Program-made: the position numbers and the translations under genes
Assembly (NCBI RefSeq): GCF_000340215.1
Contig: NW_006921535.1
Location: forward strand, 1,182,483 to 1,246,482
DNA length: 64,000 nucleotides
Origin: Pseudocercospora fijiensis CIRAD86
Taxonomy: Eukaryota; Ascomycota; Dothideomycetes; Mycosphaerellales; Mycosphaerellaceae
Direction: 5' to 3'
Part shown: positions 1 to 12,200 of the stretch, in pieces
How positions within the stretch are numbered: position 1 is the stretch's first letter
Layout of the letters: every line of letters starts with the position of its first letter
The notes under the pieces: generated by a model
What the model was told of the DNA's origin: nothing
Databases searched by the model: none
What the model saw: only the letters and a program-made list of their open reading frames with translations

Positions 1-1600
1 TAGGGCGAGTAGGGTTCTAAGGGCTCTTGCCCTTATTTTAGGACTAGGTCTAAGACCGCGTAGTAGCGTAGACATCTATACTGTTCTTAGTAACCGCGTA
101 AATATTAGTAACTACGTCCGGATCCTAAGAAACAAAGTTGACTTTAATAGGCTTAGTAGTAGCGTCGCTGCTTCGCTCCTCAACCTGTTTTGCCCTAACC
201 TTCTAAGTTTCTCGTTTAGCAATAGCGGCGAGGGTACTGTTCCTAGTATCCTTAAACTCGATCTTGCCGCTATACTTCTTTTCTAGAAGGGTCTTTAGCT
301 AAGGCAGCTTCGGGGCTCTCCGATCCCATTCGAAATCAATCTTATCGCCGGTGTCTATATAGTAGAATCGGCTATTTACTTGCATAATAAGCTTCCTTTT
401 AAGAAGCTCTTTCTAGATAGGGCAGGACGATTAGACATATTTAAACCCGCTATACATCCAGCACTTACTATCTAAGTTAGAATAGATCTTCCGCATAGCG
501 TAGACATCTACTAAAGGGGCTTTAGGGTAGTTGGGATCTAAAACCTAGTAGACTAGCGGTACATCGCCTAGTATAGTAGCATTAATAACCTCCCTAACTC
601 GCTATAATGCTTTCGCATTTAGGTTTAGTTAGGCTAGGGATTCAGCTAAGTCCGCAACGTCTTAAGAGTGCTTAGTAATAGTAGGAGTTACGGTCTTAGG
701 ACTACTTTGCGATTTAGGAAGGAACTTAGGTCCCTTGTTTCCTAAGGCCTCTTTCCTAACCTACGCTAGGTTATTCCGGTCTTCGCCGTAGATAAACTTC
801 CTCGCATCGGCTATGCTATTAATGTCGGCCTTAATACATACTAGGACCTCTTTATATTTCCTAAAACTCTTAGGATCGGACTCGCTAAGCTTGCAGCGAC
901 GGAAGATACGCTAAGCTATAGGCTACGGCAACCCCTAGAGGAGCAGCCTTATTCTCTAAGAGTTTTCGAGATTACTCTATTCGATGCTATCCGCTAACTC
1001 GACAAACTCGCGGATATACCCCTTTAGGTCGTTATCCTCGGTGCGCCTTACTAAGCAGAGGGTCTCGAGCTACGCACGACTGCCTTTAATACGACGGCTA
1101 TCGCGCTCCCGATACTCCCTTATAAAGGCTACCTTAAAGGTCTCCTAGTTAGTATTAGACTTATCGTCCTTTTCTAGGTAGCTAACTAGGGTTTTAAGGG
1201 TTCGGTAAAGCTTAGAGGAGGTAGTCCTCGTAAAGGACCGAATCTTGTACTAGTCGGATTCTCTATCGAGCTCGTAATTAACTAAGCCTTCCTTAAAGCG
1301 CTTAATATATGCTATAGCGTTCCACCCTTCGAATAAGGGGTTTGTAGTGCTCCCTAGTTCTAGCGGGCGACGCTTGCTTTAACGGAGAAGTTCAGTTTGC
1401 TTCTCTATTATCTTTATAATAATATTGTAGAGCGCCTCTAGCGTAGAGGGCGTAGGAGGCTTACTTATATTAACTGGTCGCCGCCTAATTTCTTCGTTAA
1501 TAGGATTAGGGGCGTTTTCGGATTCAGAGGATTCCGCTAATTCTCGATGTTCGTTTTCGCTAGAGCTAGAGCTTATTCGATTGTTGTAAAATAGTTAAAA
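1..1600 (-). mobile_element. LTR retrotransposon gag relic (RIP-damaged)
   Basis: The minus strand, read from about 1580 down to 1, gives one long gag-like frame broken by many TAG/TAA codons. It has an acidic Ser/Glu-rich start, then a capsid-like stretch containing 'GWNAIAYIKRFKEGL', and a retroviral CCHC zinc knuckle at 422-463. In the knuckle the second Cys and the His both read Tyr, and only the first and last Cys survive. These are the changes expected from TGT to TAT and CAT to TAT. The fragment runs off the left edge of the window, so the pol part is not visible. The family (gypsy or copia) cannot be settled from gag alone; gypsy is more likely. Confidence 0.7.
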
Positions 1601-2681
1601 TAGTTGAAATAGAATGCTATATAAAGTTGAAATGGAATACTATATAAATGTGTTTTTAGTGACTTTAGTCTGTTTAGTTTGTTGTAATATTGCTATGCGA
1701 GAGAGTAGTGTATTAGGCTATTTCTCCTAGTATTACCCCCGGGGTAGCATTAGGGTTTAGCCTCCTAGGGGTCGCCTAACTACCTCTAGGAGCTGAGTTT
1801 AGTAGATTTTAGACAAAAGCCGCTCGGAGGGAGAGACTACAATCTCTATTCACACCTAGATCCTAGAAACTAGCTCGTATCTCCTTTAGCTAGGCGGGGG
1901 GGCGGTAGCCTTCTTTTTCTAGTAGAAGGCTAAGTACTATCTAAGCGAGGCTACGAATCTAGGAACGCCCTACCCGATTAATAGGGGACTCCCCGGCTAT
2001 CCGACCTACAATCCGTATTTACTATCAATTGATAGTCTTAGCAAACCAAGCAAGGCCGATAGGTGATTAGTCTATCTCCTCCTTAGGCGGGGCTTATCTC
2101 GAGCAAGCGGTACTAAATAGGTCTTCGACCCGGAGCCGAGTCCTTAGAAGCTAGCTATAGCTATAGACTAGGCCCTAAGCTATAACAGTCCTAAGGGTTT
2201 ACAGCTTTTCGGGGTCAAAGCGATGCCCTCGTTAAGAGGTTTCTCTGCTTATCGTAATAGCCCCTTAAGATACTTCGGTATCGTCCGTATCGTAGGCTCT
2301 TGTCGTGCCCTCGCTTTAGTTATAGCTATTCGTACCTAGAGACTACCTTTAATATACCTAAACCTATTAGATATAAAGAGATAGCCCTACCTTCGGCTCT
2401 AATAAAGGACGGAAACCAAAACTACTACTACTACCTGCAGTAATAGTATAGGCTACCGAGGGTAACATAACCTATAGCAATATAGGCAGCTATGTTTAGC
2501 ATAATAGGATAACAAGACGGTTGCTTAGGCTAATAACTAGAGCCCTGCAACATAGGCATTGTAGAAGTGTAACATAAACAATGTGCTATACGAGGTTAGT
2601 GCTCTATCTATAATGCAGAAGGAGGCCTCTTATATAGGCTCAAAACTTAGCCTAGGTGTATAGGGCCGGTTACTAGCTAAT
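1601..2681. other. Non-coding retrotransposon-derived sequence
   Basis: No readable frame is present. The stretch has the same TpA-rich, CpA/TpG-poor composition as its surroundings. It probably holds the 5' LTR and leader of the gag fragment to its left plus debris from at least one more element. A 23-bp unit occurs twice in tandem at 1603-1625 and 1626-1648, with only G/A differences, each copy ending in a TATATAAA-like box. Exact LTR boundaries could not be set because no partner copy is visible. Confidence 0.45.
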
Positions 2682-5394
2682 AGTAGACGATATAGCAAAT
2701 GTTAACTAGGCTAGCTAACGCCCTATTAATATATCCTTAAAACGTAGTAGGAGCATTAGTAAGCCTAAAAGGCATTACCTTGTACTCGAAGTGCCCGTAC
2801 CGCGTACGGAACGCAGTCTTCTACTCGTCGCCCCGCTTAATATAGATACGGTAATATACATCCTAAAGGTCTAAGGACATATACTATTCGGCGTCCTTAA
2901 GCCTATTAAGCGTTTCGCTAATAAGGGGCAGGGGGTAACGATTTTTAATAGTAATCTCGTTTAGCCCCCTATAATCGACGTAGAGTCTTAGACTACTATC
3001 CTTCTTTAGTACGAATAGGATCGGCGTACCCGCCTCGCTTATACTAAGCTAGATCTAATCGTTGTCTAAGGCTAAGCTTAGGTAATTACGAAGGTCGCTA
3101 AGCTCTCTTCCTAAAGAATAGTAGAGAGGTTTATATAGCGGCTTCGTTCCGGGGATTAGGTTAATCGTATACTCTACGTCTTCGGGGAGCTTGCGTCTCG
3201 CTTCGGGCGTTATTATAAAAACATCTTCGAAGTCTTTGAATTCTTCTAGTAAGGAGGAACCTTTAGCGATGTCGCGGAGCTAGCGAACGCTAATCGTATA
3301 TACGTATAGGGCGTTATATATGTCCTTCTAGAATTCCTATAGTTCCTATACGCGTATCGAACGCGCTACAGCTTCGTTCCTATAGGTCTAGGCATCCGTC
3401 GAGCTGTCGACGATTACCTTTTAATCGCGCCTCTAAGGCCTACTAAGAATAATATTAGGGAGGGGCATTTCGAAAGTATAGAACACTCTAGTAGTAATAC
3501 GTTCTTAGCCTATAGAGTCGGCGATCCGTAAGCATAGATAATGCGCTCCGTAGTAGTATCCTCGGTCGCCTTAGAAACTGTCGGCACTAGGTAGTACGGC
3601 GTTAATAATCCGCTAAAGCTAGTATCGTAGAACGAATTCTTAAGATACTATATTAATATTAGTAGCATTATCTAATAAGCATTCGACGGACACTTCCCCT
3701 TCTTACGTAACGATTGCTCCGCGTACGCGTCCCGTAGGTACTACTACTACTAAGCTACTTAGTTGAGATTCCGCACCTATCCCTAGCTCTTAGGAGGTGC
3801 CTTATCTTTTCCCTTAGCCTTCGAGTCGTTCTTCTTTTCTTTAGCGTTAGCGGCTACCTTACGCACTATAGGGTTATCGTCTTTCTAGAGATAGCGGTTC
3901 GGGTACGCGTTCTTATAATAGCCTTTCTAGCGACAGCTATAATATTCGACCTTACTAATATTATACCCGCCTTACGAGTTATCGCCCTTCGTATGCTTCC
4001 CGCCTACGCTACGGTCGCGATTTAACTACTACTTGCGGGCCTAACTATTAGATCGACGCTTCTTAGCTTTACTACCTCCGGTTTTATCGTAGTTACGATC
4101 CTTACGTTTGCTAGACGGCTTATTAGGGGTCTCGATACGCGTCGCAAGCTCTACGAGTTCGTAACGCGTCGTTAGCACCGTATAGTATTTAATAATCGCG
4201 CTACGAATCGCCGGCTAGAGTTTAACGAGGAGATAGCGGATCCTATACTCTTCGCTATAGTCGCTAAGTTAATCTTCGAGCACTGCGAGCTTAAAGGCAA
4301 AGCTTTAGACTAACTGTCCCTTACGCTAACGGGCCGCCTTATACTCGAGGGTTACGTCTAGTATACGGTTTATAGGGTCCCCGACGCAGTCCCGATAGAA
4401 GGTTTTAAAGTCCTAGTAGGTATAATTTTGCAGGTCCTTAAGGCTGTTTTTATTATACTATCGCTCCTACGTATCGCCTATAAGGTATATAAAACTATAA
4501 AGTACCTTGCTTTCGTCCGTATAATAGGTAGCTCCGGATAGCGCAAAGGTAATAGAAAGTTCTCTAAGGAATCGCCTCGACTCCTTAATCGTATCGCCTT
4601 TAAAGGGCTTAGGTTCCTTTAGGCGAGGCTTAATAGCCGTAAGACTAGCGACTACGTAGCTTATACTAGGTATAGGGGCTACGCTTAGCGTACTTCCGGA
4701 AAGAGGTAGTCGATACGAGACAGATTTAGCTCTCTAAGATTCAGGCCTCTAAATCGACTCGTTAGCTAATTCTTCCTCGTCCTTATCGTCGTCGTCGCCT
4801 AGGGGTAGGGTTATTATAGGACCCTCGCTAGCGGTACCGCTACTCGGAGCTAGCGTATCGCCTACGTCCCTAAGGGCACGAAGACGCGCATTCTCTCGCT
4901 TAGCTTCTTAAGCCTAGACTTCTAGCCTAAGCACTTCTTACTTAGCTAGAAATCGTTTAAGCCGTAGGCGGGTCGCTTCTCGGCGCGCCTAATGTTCGGC
5001 CTCGTATTATTGTATCGCCGCGTCGTTTTCTAATACTATAGGCGCTCCTAATATATTATTCTACGCGTTTCCCGCGCCCGGCGCGTTCGGATCGCTTGCG
5101 TTCATCTTTCGGGGTTCTATAGGCCGCTACGAAGGGTAGACGGTTTAGAACTGTAAGAAAATAGGTATATAGCAACGTATAGAACACCCTCTACTAATCG
5201 CCGTAGTAGAAAGTAGAACTAAACCGTGCCTTTCTTAGAACAGGGTAGAGCGACTACTATTAACTAGGCCTAGTACGGATAGCATATCTGCCGTACCGGC
5301 TACCGAGTATATCCGTACGAGTAATCGAGCATTACGCGTATACGCTAAGCAAGCTTATCGCTAGCGCGGCTGCATCGTACTGCACGTAATAACA
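2682..5394 (-). mobile_element. Ty3/gypsy retrotransposon fragment A (RIP-damaged, truncated in RT)
   Basis: On the minus strand a gag ATG lies at 5104, followed by a gag frame with a mutated CCHC knuckle at 3903-3944 (only one Cys remains; the other Cys and the His read Tyr). A protease region follows, then a Ty3-type reverse transcriptase with 'VDYRGLN' at 2959-2979 and 'TAFRTRYGHFEYKVMPF' near 2800. The RT frame stops matching at about 2682, exactly where the catalytic Y-x-D-D box should begin. RNase H and integrase are absent. Upstream of gag, 5152-5394 looks like an LTR (TG...CA ends). In-frame stops are almost all TAG/TAA, consistent with RIP of CAG/CAA and TGG codons. Confidence 0.8.
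5152..5394 (-). repeat. Candidate 5' LTR of gypsy fragment A
   Basis: A 243-bp block bounded by TGT...ACA on either strand lies 48 bp upstream of the gag ATG of fragment A, where a 5' LTR and a short primer-binding leader are expected. No second copy is present in the window because the element is truncated at its other end, so the call rests on position and terminal dinucleotides only. Confidence 0.4.
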
Positions 5395-5514
5395 TTACAT
5401 AATTGTTATATAGGCTTGCTAAGGCAGGACAGGAGACTTCACTTGCTTAGGTTCTTATACTACTACCCTATCTACCTGCTAATATAACCCTTCTTACACT
5501 ACATTGTCTACTAG

Positions 5515-8039
5515 TTGTATACTAAGTTTGTTTTCTAGTGTTGTAGTAAAGTAGTTATACTATAGCCGAGGTAACTCCTATAGACTATAGAGTGCTTAGA
5601 TTAGTTTTAGTACCTTGCCCTTCTACTTAAATCTATTAGGCGGCCTAAGGTATAGCGTATATAGGAACATAGCATTAAGGAAGGCATTAACTGCATCCAT
5701 TTGCTTAGCTTCTAGGTTAAACTTAGCTACGATAGCTATAAGGGCTCTAAAAACTCGTGCAGCTAGTATTAAGGCATAGGTGTCTAAGTGTGTGTTCTTC
5801 TAAAGGTCCCCTCTCGTATATACTCTTGCCTTGAACTTAATTAGTCGGCTATTAGCATCACCCTTGTATTTAAATACCTAGGTAAGAGGCAGAAGATTAG
5901 GCTTATCTAGTATGTTTAGATCTACCTATTTAAAGGTACGTGTCTTTAGGGCCTTATTAAATTCAACTCTTATAGCATATATCTATTGTTCCTTAAACCG
6001 GCTCTTAAGTACCTGTCGCTAGTTACGTAGCTCTGCTAGTAGGTCTAAGATCTTCGGTATAAGGCTTAAATTATGTTCGTCGCGTAGAAGTAGTAGCGGT
6101 TCTAGGGAATCAGATAGATCGCTACTAGCTTAATTATTATCGGCGCTATTACTATATATTAACCTAGCTTCGTGCTCTGCTACTATATATAGGTTGCTAA
6201 ATAGAAGGAGGTTTCTCGCTTGTTCTCGGTCGCTAATATAGTAACGGCCGTCTCGGTAGATAGCCGCTACTCGCTATCGTTTGTTTAGGTTGTTAACTCG
6301 ATAATACGGCCCTCCTATATTTAGGGAGTAACGATAAGATATATTAGCGGCTTCAATTAGCATTAGCAATTTAGCTAGCTTAGTACGTAGCAAGTTAAAG
6401 TCTATATTATCTACATAACCTAGTGCGTCTACTTCGTTAGCAGGGGCTTTATTGCTAGCATCGTTCTTAGGTTGTAGTTACTAATTAATAGTTAGTTCTA
6501 TTAATCTATCTAGTATATTATTACGCGGTTGTAGTATTTCGCGTAGATTAATTAGAAAGTCTCGTTTCTATATAGGCACCTATATAAGCTGCAGCTTAGC
6601 TAGTACTAGTAGTTAAGGTAGTAGTAGTTCTAGTCTAATAGGGTTATCTGTTAGCCTGTTAACTATTATAAGTCGACTAGGCCCTATTAGTATATCTACC
6701 CCCTTAGCTTTAAACCTAACAAGGTCTAGAGGTATATCGTAGGCTTCTCGAAGTTCGTTAAACTAATGCTCCGAGGCGGGTGCTTATGCTTCTTCGAGAT
6801 TACTGTATTCTTCTACAAGCTCTTAGTTAGTTATAATAACGCCTAGGTCGTTATTATAGCCGTTATAGAACTTGGTTTCGTTAAATACAACATCTCTTGT
6901 ACGTAGCACTATCATCCTCGAGGGCACCTATATCCTATAGATAGAGTGTCCCTTATAACTATACAGGTACCTAATGTAGGTCCGTAAGGCTACTTTTATA
7001 GTGTTTAGCAGTATAGCCTTCCTTTTGCTATTGCTATTAGCTGTCTCTATACCGTAGATTACTAGATATGCCCTTGTACTAAACTAGTAGATATAGGCTA
7101 CATTTGGCTTATAGCTAGTGCTAATCTTATATAGTGTTCGCATTAGTAGGTTAGCGGTTCGAGACCTTAGTAATCTATTAGCGAGGAAGGTAGCTATATA
7201 AACTGCTTCTAGCTATAGGTTATAAGGGAACCTAGTATGTATTATTAAGGCTCGAGCTACCTTAATAATAGTACGGCCTACTCGCTTAACTAGGTCCTAT
7301 TCTAATGTATACGGGGCTGTTAGCCTCTATATAGTATAATTATTGCGCAAGTAGGACCGAAAGCGAAGGCCTAAAATTCCTCCTTTATTGTTAGATAATA
7401 GGCATATAATATCTCTGCTAATACTGCGTACGAAGGTGGCTATTTGGTTCTAGCATTATAGGAGAGTTGATTCCTAGCGATTATTAATAGTCTATATAAA
7501 ATAAAGTCTAGTATTTAGGTCGTATGCGTAAAAGATGTACTAGTCTCTATTATAGGCTAGATCTAGCTATATTAGGTCGGCTACAATATGTCTATATAGA
7601 GTTAGTATTAACATATTATAGTGCCTTAGTCTCCTAGAAATAAGCCTCTTTCCCTTTGCTTATACATATATAGGACAAAGCGGTGTTCTTAGTACCTTAT
7701 TGTTATATATGTAATCTCTTATTATTCTATTAACCCTATCTATAAGCTCTTGCGCTCTCTTAGAGCCGAGATGTCTAAACACCTTATATATTTGTTTAAG
7801 GGTAAGCTTCCTTAGCGGTAGTAGGCGTACGGAGCGACGAGCTATTGCGTAGGCTAATAGTATAGTTGTCGACTATACTAGTTAGAAGGGGTATAGGTAT
7901 AGCTTGCCTTTATCCCCTATTAGCTATTCGAGCGGGGGTTTACTATCTGCTTTATAGGTAATATCGAAATAGGGTATATAGTTGTTAGGTCTAATAAGAG
8001 GGACTAGTAGTTTCCCCTATAGGTTGTAGAGAACATTAT
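5515..8039 (-). mobile_element. Ty1/copia retrotransposon, 3' part (integrase-RT), RIP-damaged
   Basis: The minus strand continues the copia polyprotein begun at 14938-16600. Reading downwards it shows a GAG-pre-integrase motif ('HLGSKRAQEL', near 7760), the integrase core with 'ADLI' and 'YDLNTRLYF' stretches near 7510-7600, and the conserved post-integrase strand '..MIVLRTRDVVFNETKF' near 6880-6930. The Ty1-type RT follows, with 'VFKYKGDANSRLIKFKARV' near 5830-5890 and 'AKQMDAVNAFLNAMF' near 5680. Homology fades near 5515 just after the 'SPRLWY'-type motif, so the RT C-terminus, RNase H and 3' LTR are missing. Sequence 5395-5515 is unassigned. Stops are scattered throughout. Confidence 0.8.
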
Positions 8040-8385
8040 TGTTACGGTTACTCGCGACAGATCGTTAGGTAACTTCTTATTACGTGCAAGCCGAGGCTTC
8101 TTTAGAGAGGCTAATACAAGCGGGAGGCAGAGATAGAATAATTGGTACAAAGGTAATTCTAATTAGTAAGTAGGTAATATAAGTTGAACGCCTCGAGCTA
8201 TAAGGGCATTCCGGCGTTCCTAAATACAAAGGAGACATCTTGTCTATAGTCGTAAGCGATGTAAGCGACGCTATCGCTCTCGACCGCTCTTGTCGCTCCT
8301 AGTAAGATAGAGCGATAGCTTAGCCTACTAGTCTTAGCGTCGCTCTAAGATTATATAAGGACTCTAACTAATCAGATCCGTAATA
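8040..8385 (-). repeat. 3' LTR of gypsy element B
   Basis: A 346-bp direct repeat of 14592-14937. It ends in TA where the partner ends in CA, itself a RIP-type change. Aligned by eye against the partner there are 16 differences and no gaps. All are transitions, and 14 fit CpA to TpA or TpG to TpA. Confidence 0.95.
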
Positions 8386-8449
8386 CTATCCCCCTCCTTA
8401 AGCGGGATAGTCCCTTATTCCGGAACTTTCTAATTCCAACTTCTTTGCT

Positions 8450-9034
8450 ATGCTAAAGTTATTAAAGGACTTGTCTTCTCGTTAGCGTAAGGAAAATATC
8501 GCAAATAATATCCTTGCCGACTGCCTCGAAATGCCGATCCGCTGCTTTTATTGCGAATAGGCCGATAAATCCTACAAAGTCGATCTCCGTTCCGGCCGCT
8601 GCTCCGAGTGCGCCCTATACGGCTAGTCCTATAATATACAAGTTACTCGTATAGAGTATAAAAAAATCCGGAAGGCGCGCCTAAAGATAGCTAAAGATCT
8701 CGAAGCGGCCGAAGAGGAGGAAGACCTCCTTACGCGGAAGCTTTTCGAGCATCGCGCAAAGGTCCGTCGCTTACGTAAGTCGCTACGTATAAAGGAAGAT
8801 CGGGAGGTACAAGCTCTTAAGGTAGAGGAAGCCTCTATTTAATAGGCGGAGGAGCTCGAAAGAGAGCTAGGCTCTTCGCCTATAGAGCCGATAATATTCT
8901 CGTTGCCTACTAACGAGCCGTTTCCCCTAGATAGCCGATTATAGATATCGCCTTATAACTAGAGTCGTCTAGATAGGACGTCCTAGCCTACCTCTAAAAT
9001 TCCTAGTAGGAGTGCCGAGAGTCTAGTGTCCTAA
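8450..9034 (+). pseudogene. Antisense ORF relic in gypsy B: CxxC...CxxC zinc-like / coiled-coil protein
   Basis: This plus-strand frame runs opposite to gag-pol, between the end of pol and the 3' LTR. From the ATG at 8450 it reads 194 codons to a TAA at 9032-9034, with several internal TAG/TAA codons of RIP type. Near codons 32-55 there are two paired cysteines ('RCFYCE', then 'GRCSEC' about 18 residues later), then a basic/acidic heptad-like helix ('YKKIRKARLKIAKDLEAAEE' and onward) predicted to be a coiled coil. From memory, many fungal genomes carry repeat-encoded proteins with this cysteine pattern and coiled coil. A function is not known to me. It could be an accessory gene of the transposon. 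Confidence 0.6.
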
Positions 9035-9159
9035 AGGTATATATTTTCAATGTTTCCTATCTATTTCATCTTCTAGCTAGTTAGTCTAGTAGTATAATTC
9101 TTAGCTACAAAAGATATAGTTGCTAGGTACGCTATTAGAGTCCCCGCTCCTCGAGCTAT

Positions 9160-9240
9160 ACTACCCTAGGTCGTTAAGAACTCTAAGGCGCTATAATCGA
9201 TAGGGTCTAAGAGGTCGTAGGTTTAATTCCTATACTAGTT
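9160..9240 (+). pseudogene. tRNA-Leu-like relic inside gypsy B
   Basis: An 81-nt stretch with tRNA features. It carries the class-II D-arm/anticodon-arm text 'TCTAAGGCGC', a long variable-arm-like 'TCTAAGAGG', and a B-box/T-arm 'GGTTTAATTCC', which is the canonical GGTTCAATTCC with one CpA to TpA change. Four outer acceptor pairs are possible (ACTA at 9160-9163 with TAGT at 9236-9239). The anticodon cannot be read safely and the rest of the acceptor stem does not pair, so this is a decayed or captured copy. It lies between integrase and the antisense ORF. Confidence 0.4.
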
Positions 9241-12200
9241 ATTTCTTTTTTGTTCGGTTTCGAAATTTTTTGATTATCTGCTAACAGTTCTATAGGTTTT
9301 CTTTTAGTTCCTAGGTGTTTTCTAAATGTAGGTATCCTTTCTATTTAATAAGGTATTTCTAACCTTACTAATCTAGGATTTCCTCGACTTTAAACTCGTT
9401 TTCTTCCTTAGGTTAGAAGTGAAATGTTTCTTAATACGGTGTTTCGGCGTCTGTAGGTTCTAGTATAGAGATATGGAATACTAGGTAGATTTTCGCGTCG
9501 TCCGGTAGTTTAAGTCGGTAATTAACTAGTCCTTTAGGCTTATTAATCAAAAATGGCCCGACTTTAACGTAGTCTAGTTTCTTAGTCGATCTCCGGGTTT
9601 TTAGATTCTTTGTTAGGAGGTAGACCTTATCCCCCTTCTTTAGCTAAGGTACCATTTTTCGTTTAGCATTATATAGCCCCGTAATCTTTTCTTAAGACTC
9701 GGCAATTGCCCTTTACAATTCCTTATATACCTGCTTTAAGTCTTCTAAAGCGACTATCGCTTTATCCGCGTATAGATGCTATAAATACTGTTCCCCGAAT
9801 AGCTGCGGATGTTTCCTAAAATTAGCGAAGAATAGTGTCTCTTTCGTAGTCTTAGATTGTTAGTTGTTTAGTGCAAGTTGTGCTATAGGCAATAGCGATG
9901 CCTAATTGTTTTATACGTAATTGACGTAGTGCCGTAAGTATACCTCTAAGGCCTAATTCTTAACTTCCGTTTAGCCGTCTGTCTATAGATAGTATACCGT
10001 TAATAGCTTATGCTTAATTCTAAGCGTCGCTATAAGCGTCTTCTAGTAGTTTAACGTAAAGAGCTTGTCTCTGTCCGTAATATAGGTCTTTAGAAATCCG
10101 TAGTATCGTACAAGTCTATCTAGTACGAGGTATCCGAGTTGCTCTGCCGTACTTGCTTCGTTAGTAGGAATAAAGTATGTATATTTCGTAAGCCTATCGA
10201 CTATAACAAGTATTATATCGTAGCTATATCCTATAACCGGATCCTTAGACTTTAGTAGCTTCGTAATAAAGTCTATTGTAACTTCGTCCTATAGTTTATC
10301 TAGTAGCGTCCTAAATTAGATATGTCTATATCTAGCGTATCTATTAGCCTTGTTACGCTAGCATTGTAGACATTTCTTAATATATTCTAGGACTCGTTGT
10401 CGCATATATAGGAATCCGAAGCTTCGCTTAACTAGTTCTATTGTTTTTGAAACTCTAGGGTGTCTATTTTCTAGTCCGTCGTAGTATTGTCGTATACACT
10501 CCGTAACTCGTTCCTTAGGTACTTAGTATTTCCTATATTCGATTAGGAACTGTTCTTCTATATCCTAAAGAACTCGTATAATATAGTTGAATTCTTTTGT
10601 GTTAGCACTAAGGCTTCCGTCTTGGTTTGCTTTTAATATCTGCTACTGCACTAGTTCGTAACCTTCTATATAGTCGCTACGGCGGCTTAGTACGTCGGCT
10701 CGTCCGTTCTCGCGTCCTAGGGTATAGCGGATTTCGAACTTATACTGCCCTAGTAGCTCCGACTAGCGGGCCTGTCTTCGGGTTAGTACTTTAGTCGTAG
10801 TGAAGTAAGTTAGATTCTTATGATTAGAAAGAATCGTAAGACTTAGTGCTCCTTCCGCGTATACTCGCTAGTATTGCAGTAATACAACTATTATAAGTAG
10901 CTCCTTATTATAGATATCGTAGTTCTGTTCCGCGGGTAACATCTTTCTCGAGTAATAGGCTACTAGGTATCGTTTCCCGTTATGCTCCTATATAAGGCAT
11001 GCTCCTATAGCCCTATCCGACGCGTCTGTTTCTATCTAGACCGCCTTACTCCTATCGAATAATCGTAGCGTTAGCGCAGAAACGCATTGCTTCTTTAGCT
11101 GCCTAAACGCTTCGTCTTCCTTCGTACTCTAGTTCTATTGCTTGTCTTTCTTTATAAGCTCCGTAAGGGGTACCGCTATCTTAGAGTAGCCCTCGATGAA
11201 TTTCCTATTATAGTTAGCTAATCCTAGGAATAATTGTACGTCTTTAACGTATATAGGCGTTAGCTATTCCTATATTAACTTAGTTTTTTCTAGATCAATC
11301 CTAATTCCTATAGTACTAATAATAAATCCTAGGAACTTAACTTCCTTCTTATAGAATTCGCATTTCTTAGGTGCAGTCTTAAATCCTACTTGAGTAAATC
11401 GTTCAAAGACGTCCTATACTATTCGTATATAGTCCGCGAGAGCTCCTTTAGTATAGACTAAGATATCGTCTATATATACGATAACGCATATATCTAGAAG
11501 GTCTCGGAGGACTTCGTTTACAAGGTCTTAATATAACGCTAGGGCATTTGTAAGTCCTATAGGTATAACTAAGAATTCGTAAAGCCTATATCTTGTTCGG
11601 AATGCTGTTATCTATTCGTATCTAGCTACTATACGTATTGCGTAAAACGCATCGCGTAGGTTAATCTTCGTATACTAGTCTAATCTAGTTAATCGGTCTT
11701 GTATTTCTTCGATGTTCGGTAGTAGGTACCGATTCTTAATTGTAATGTCGTTAAGTCGTCTAAAATCGACTACTAGCCGTCCTTCGTCTAATCCGGCTTT
11801 CGGAACGAACATTACTAGTAAGGCTGCCGAGGATGTCGACTTCCGTATCTAGCCTTTTTCTAATTTCTCTTTTAGCTACTTGTCTAGGGTTTTAAGCTCT
11901 TTCTTAGACATTGCGTATAAGGGTCCCTATAGAGGCTCTTTCCTAGGCTATAAGTGTATTTTATAATCCTATAGTTAGTGTTTAGGTAAGGCTGCCTTGC
12001 CTCTCTCCTCTTTAAAGAGTCGCTTCTACTTACTATACTCTTTAGGAATATCTAGGTCCGAGATTCTAGTTTCATTCTTCGATAGCGTATAACTTCTATC
12101 CTTCCCGTAATCATTATTGTGACCCTCCTAACCTAACGGTAGTGTCGATCCGGGTTGAATACGGTTCTCCGTAATTCCTATCGACGTAAACGTCTTACGA

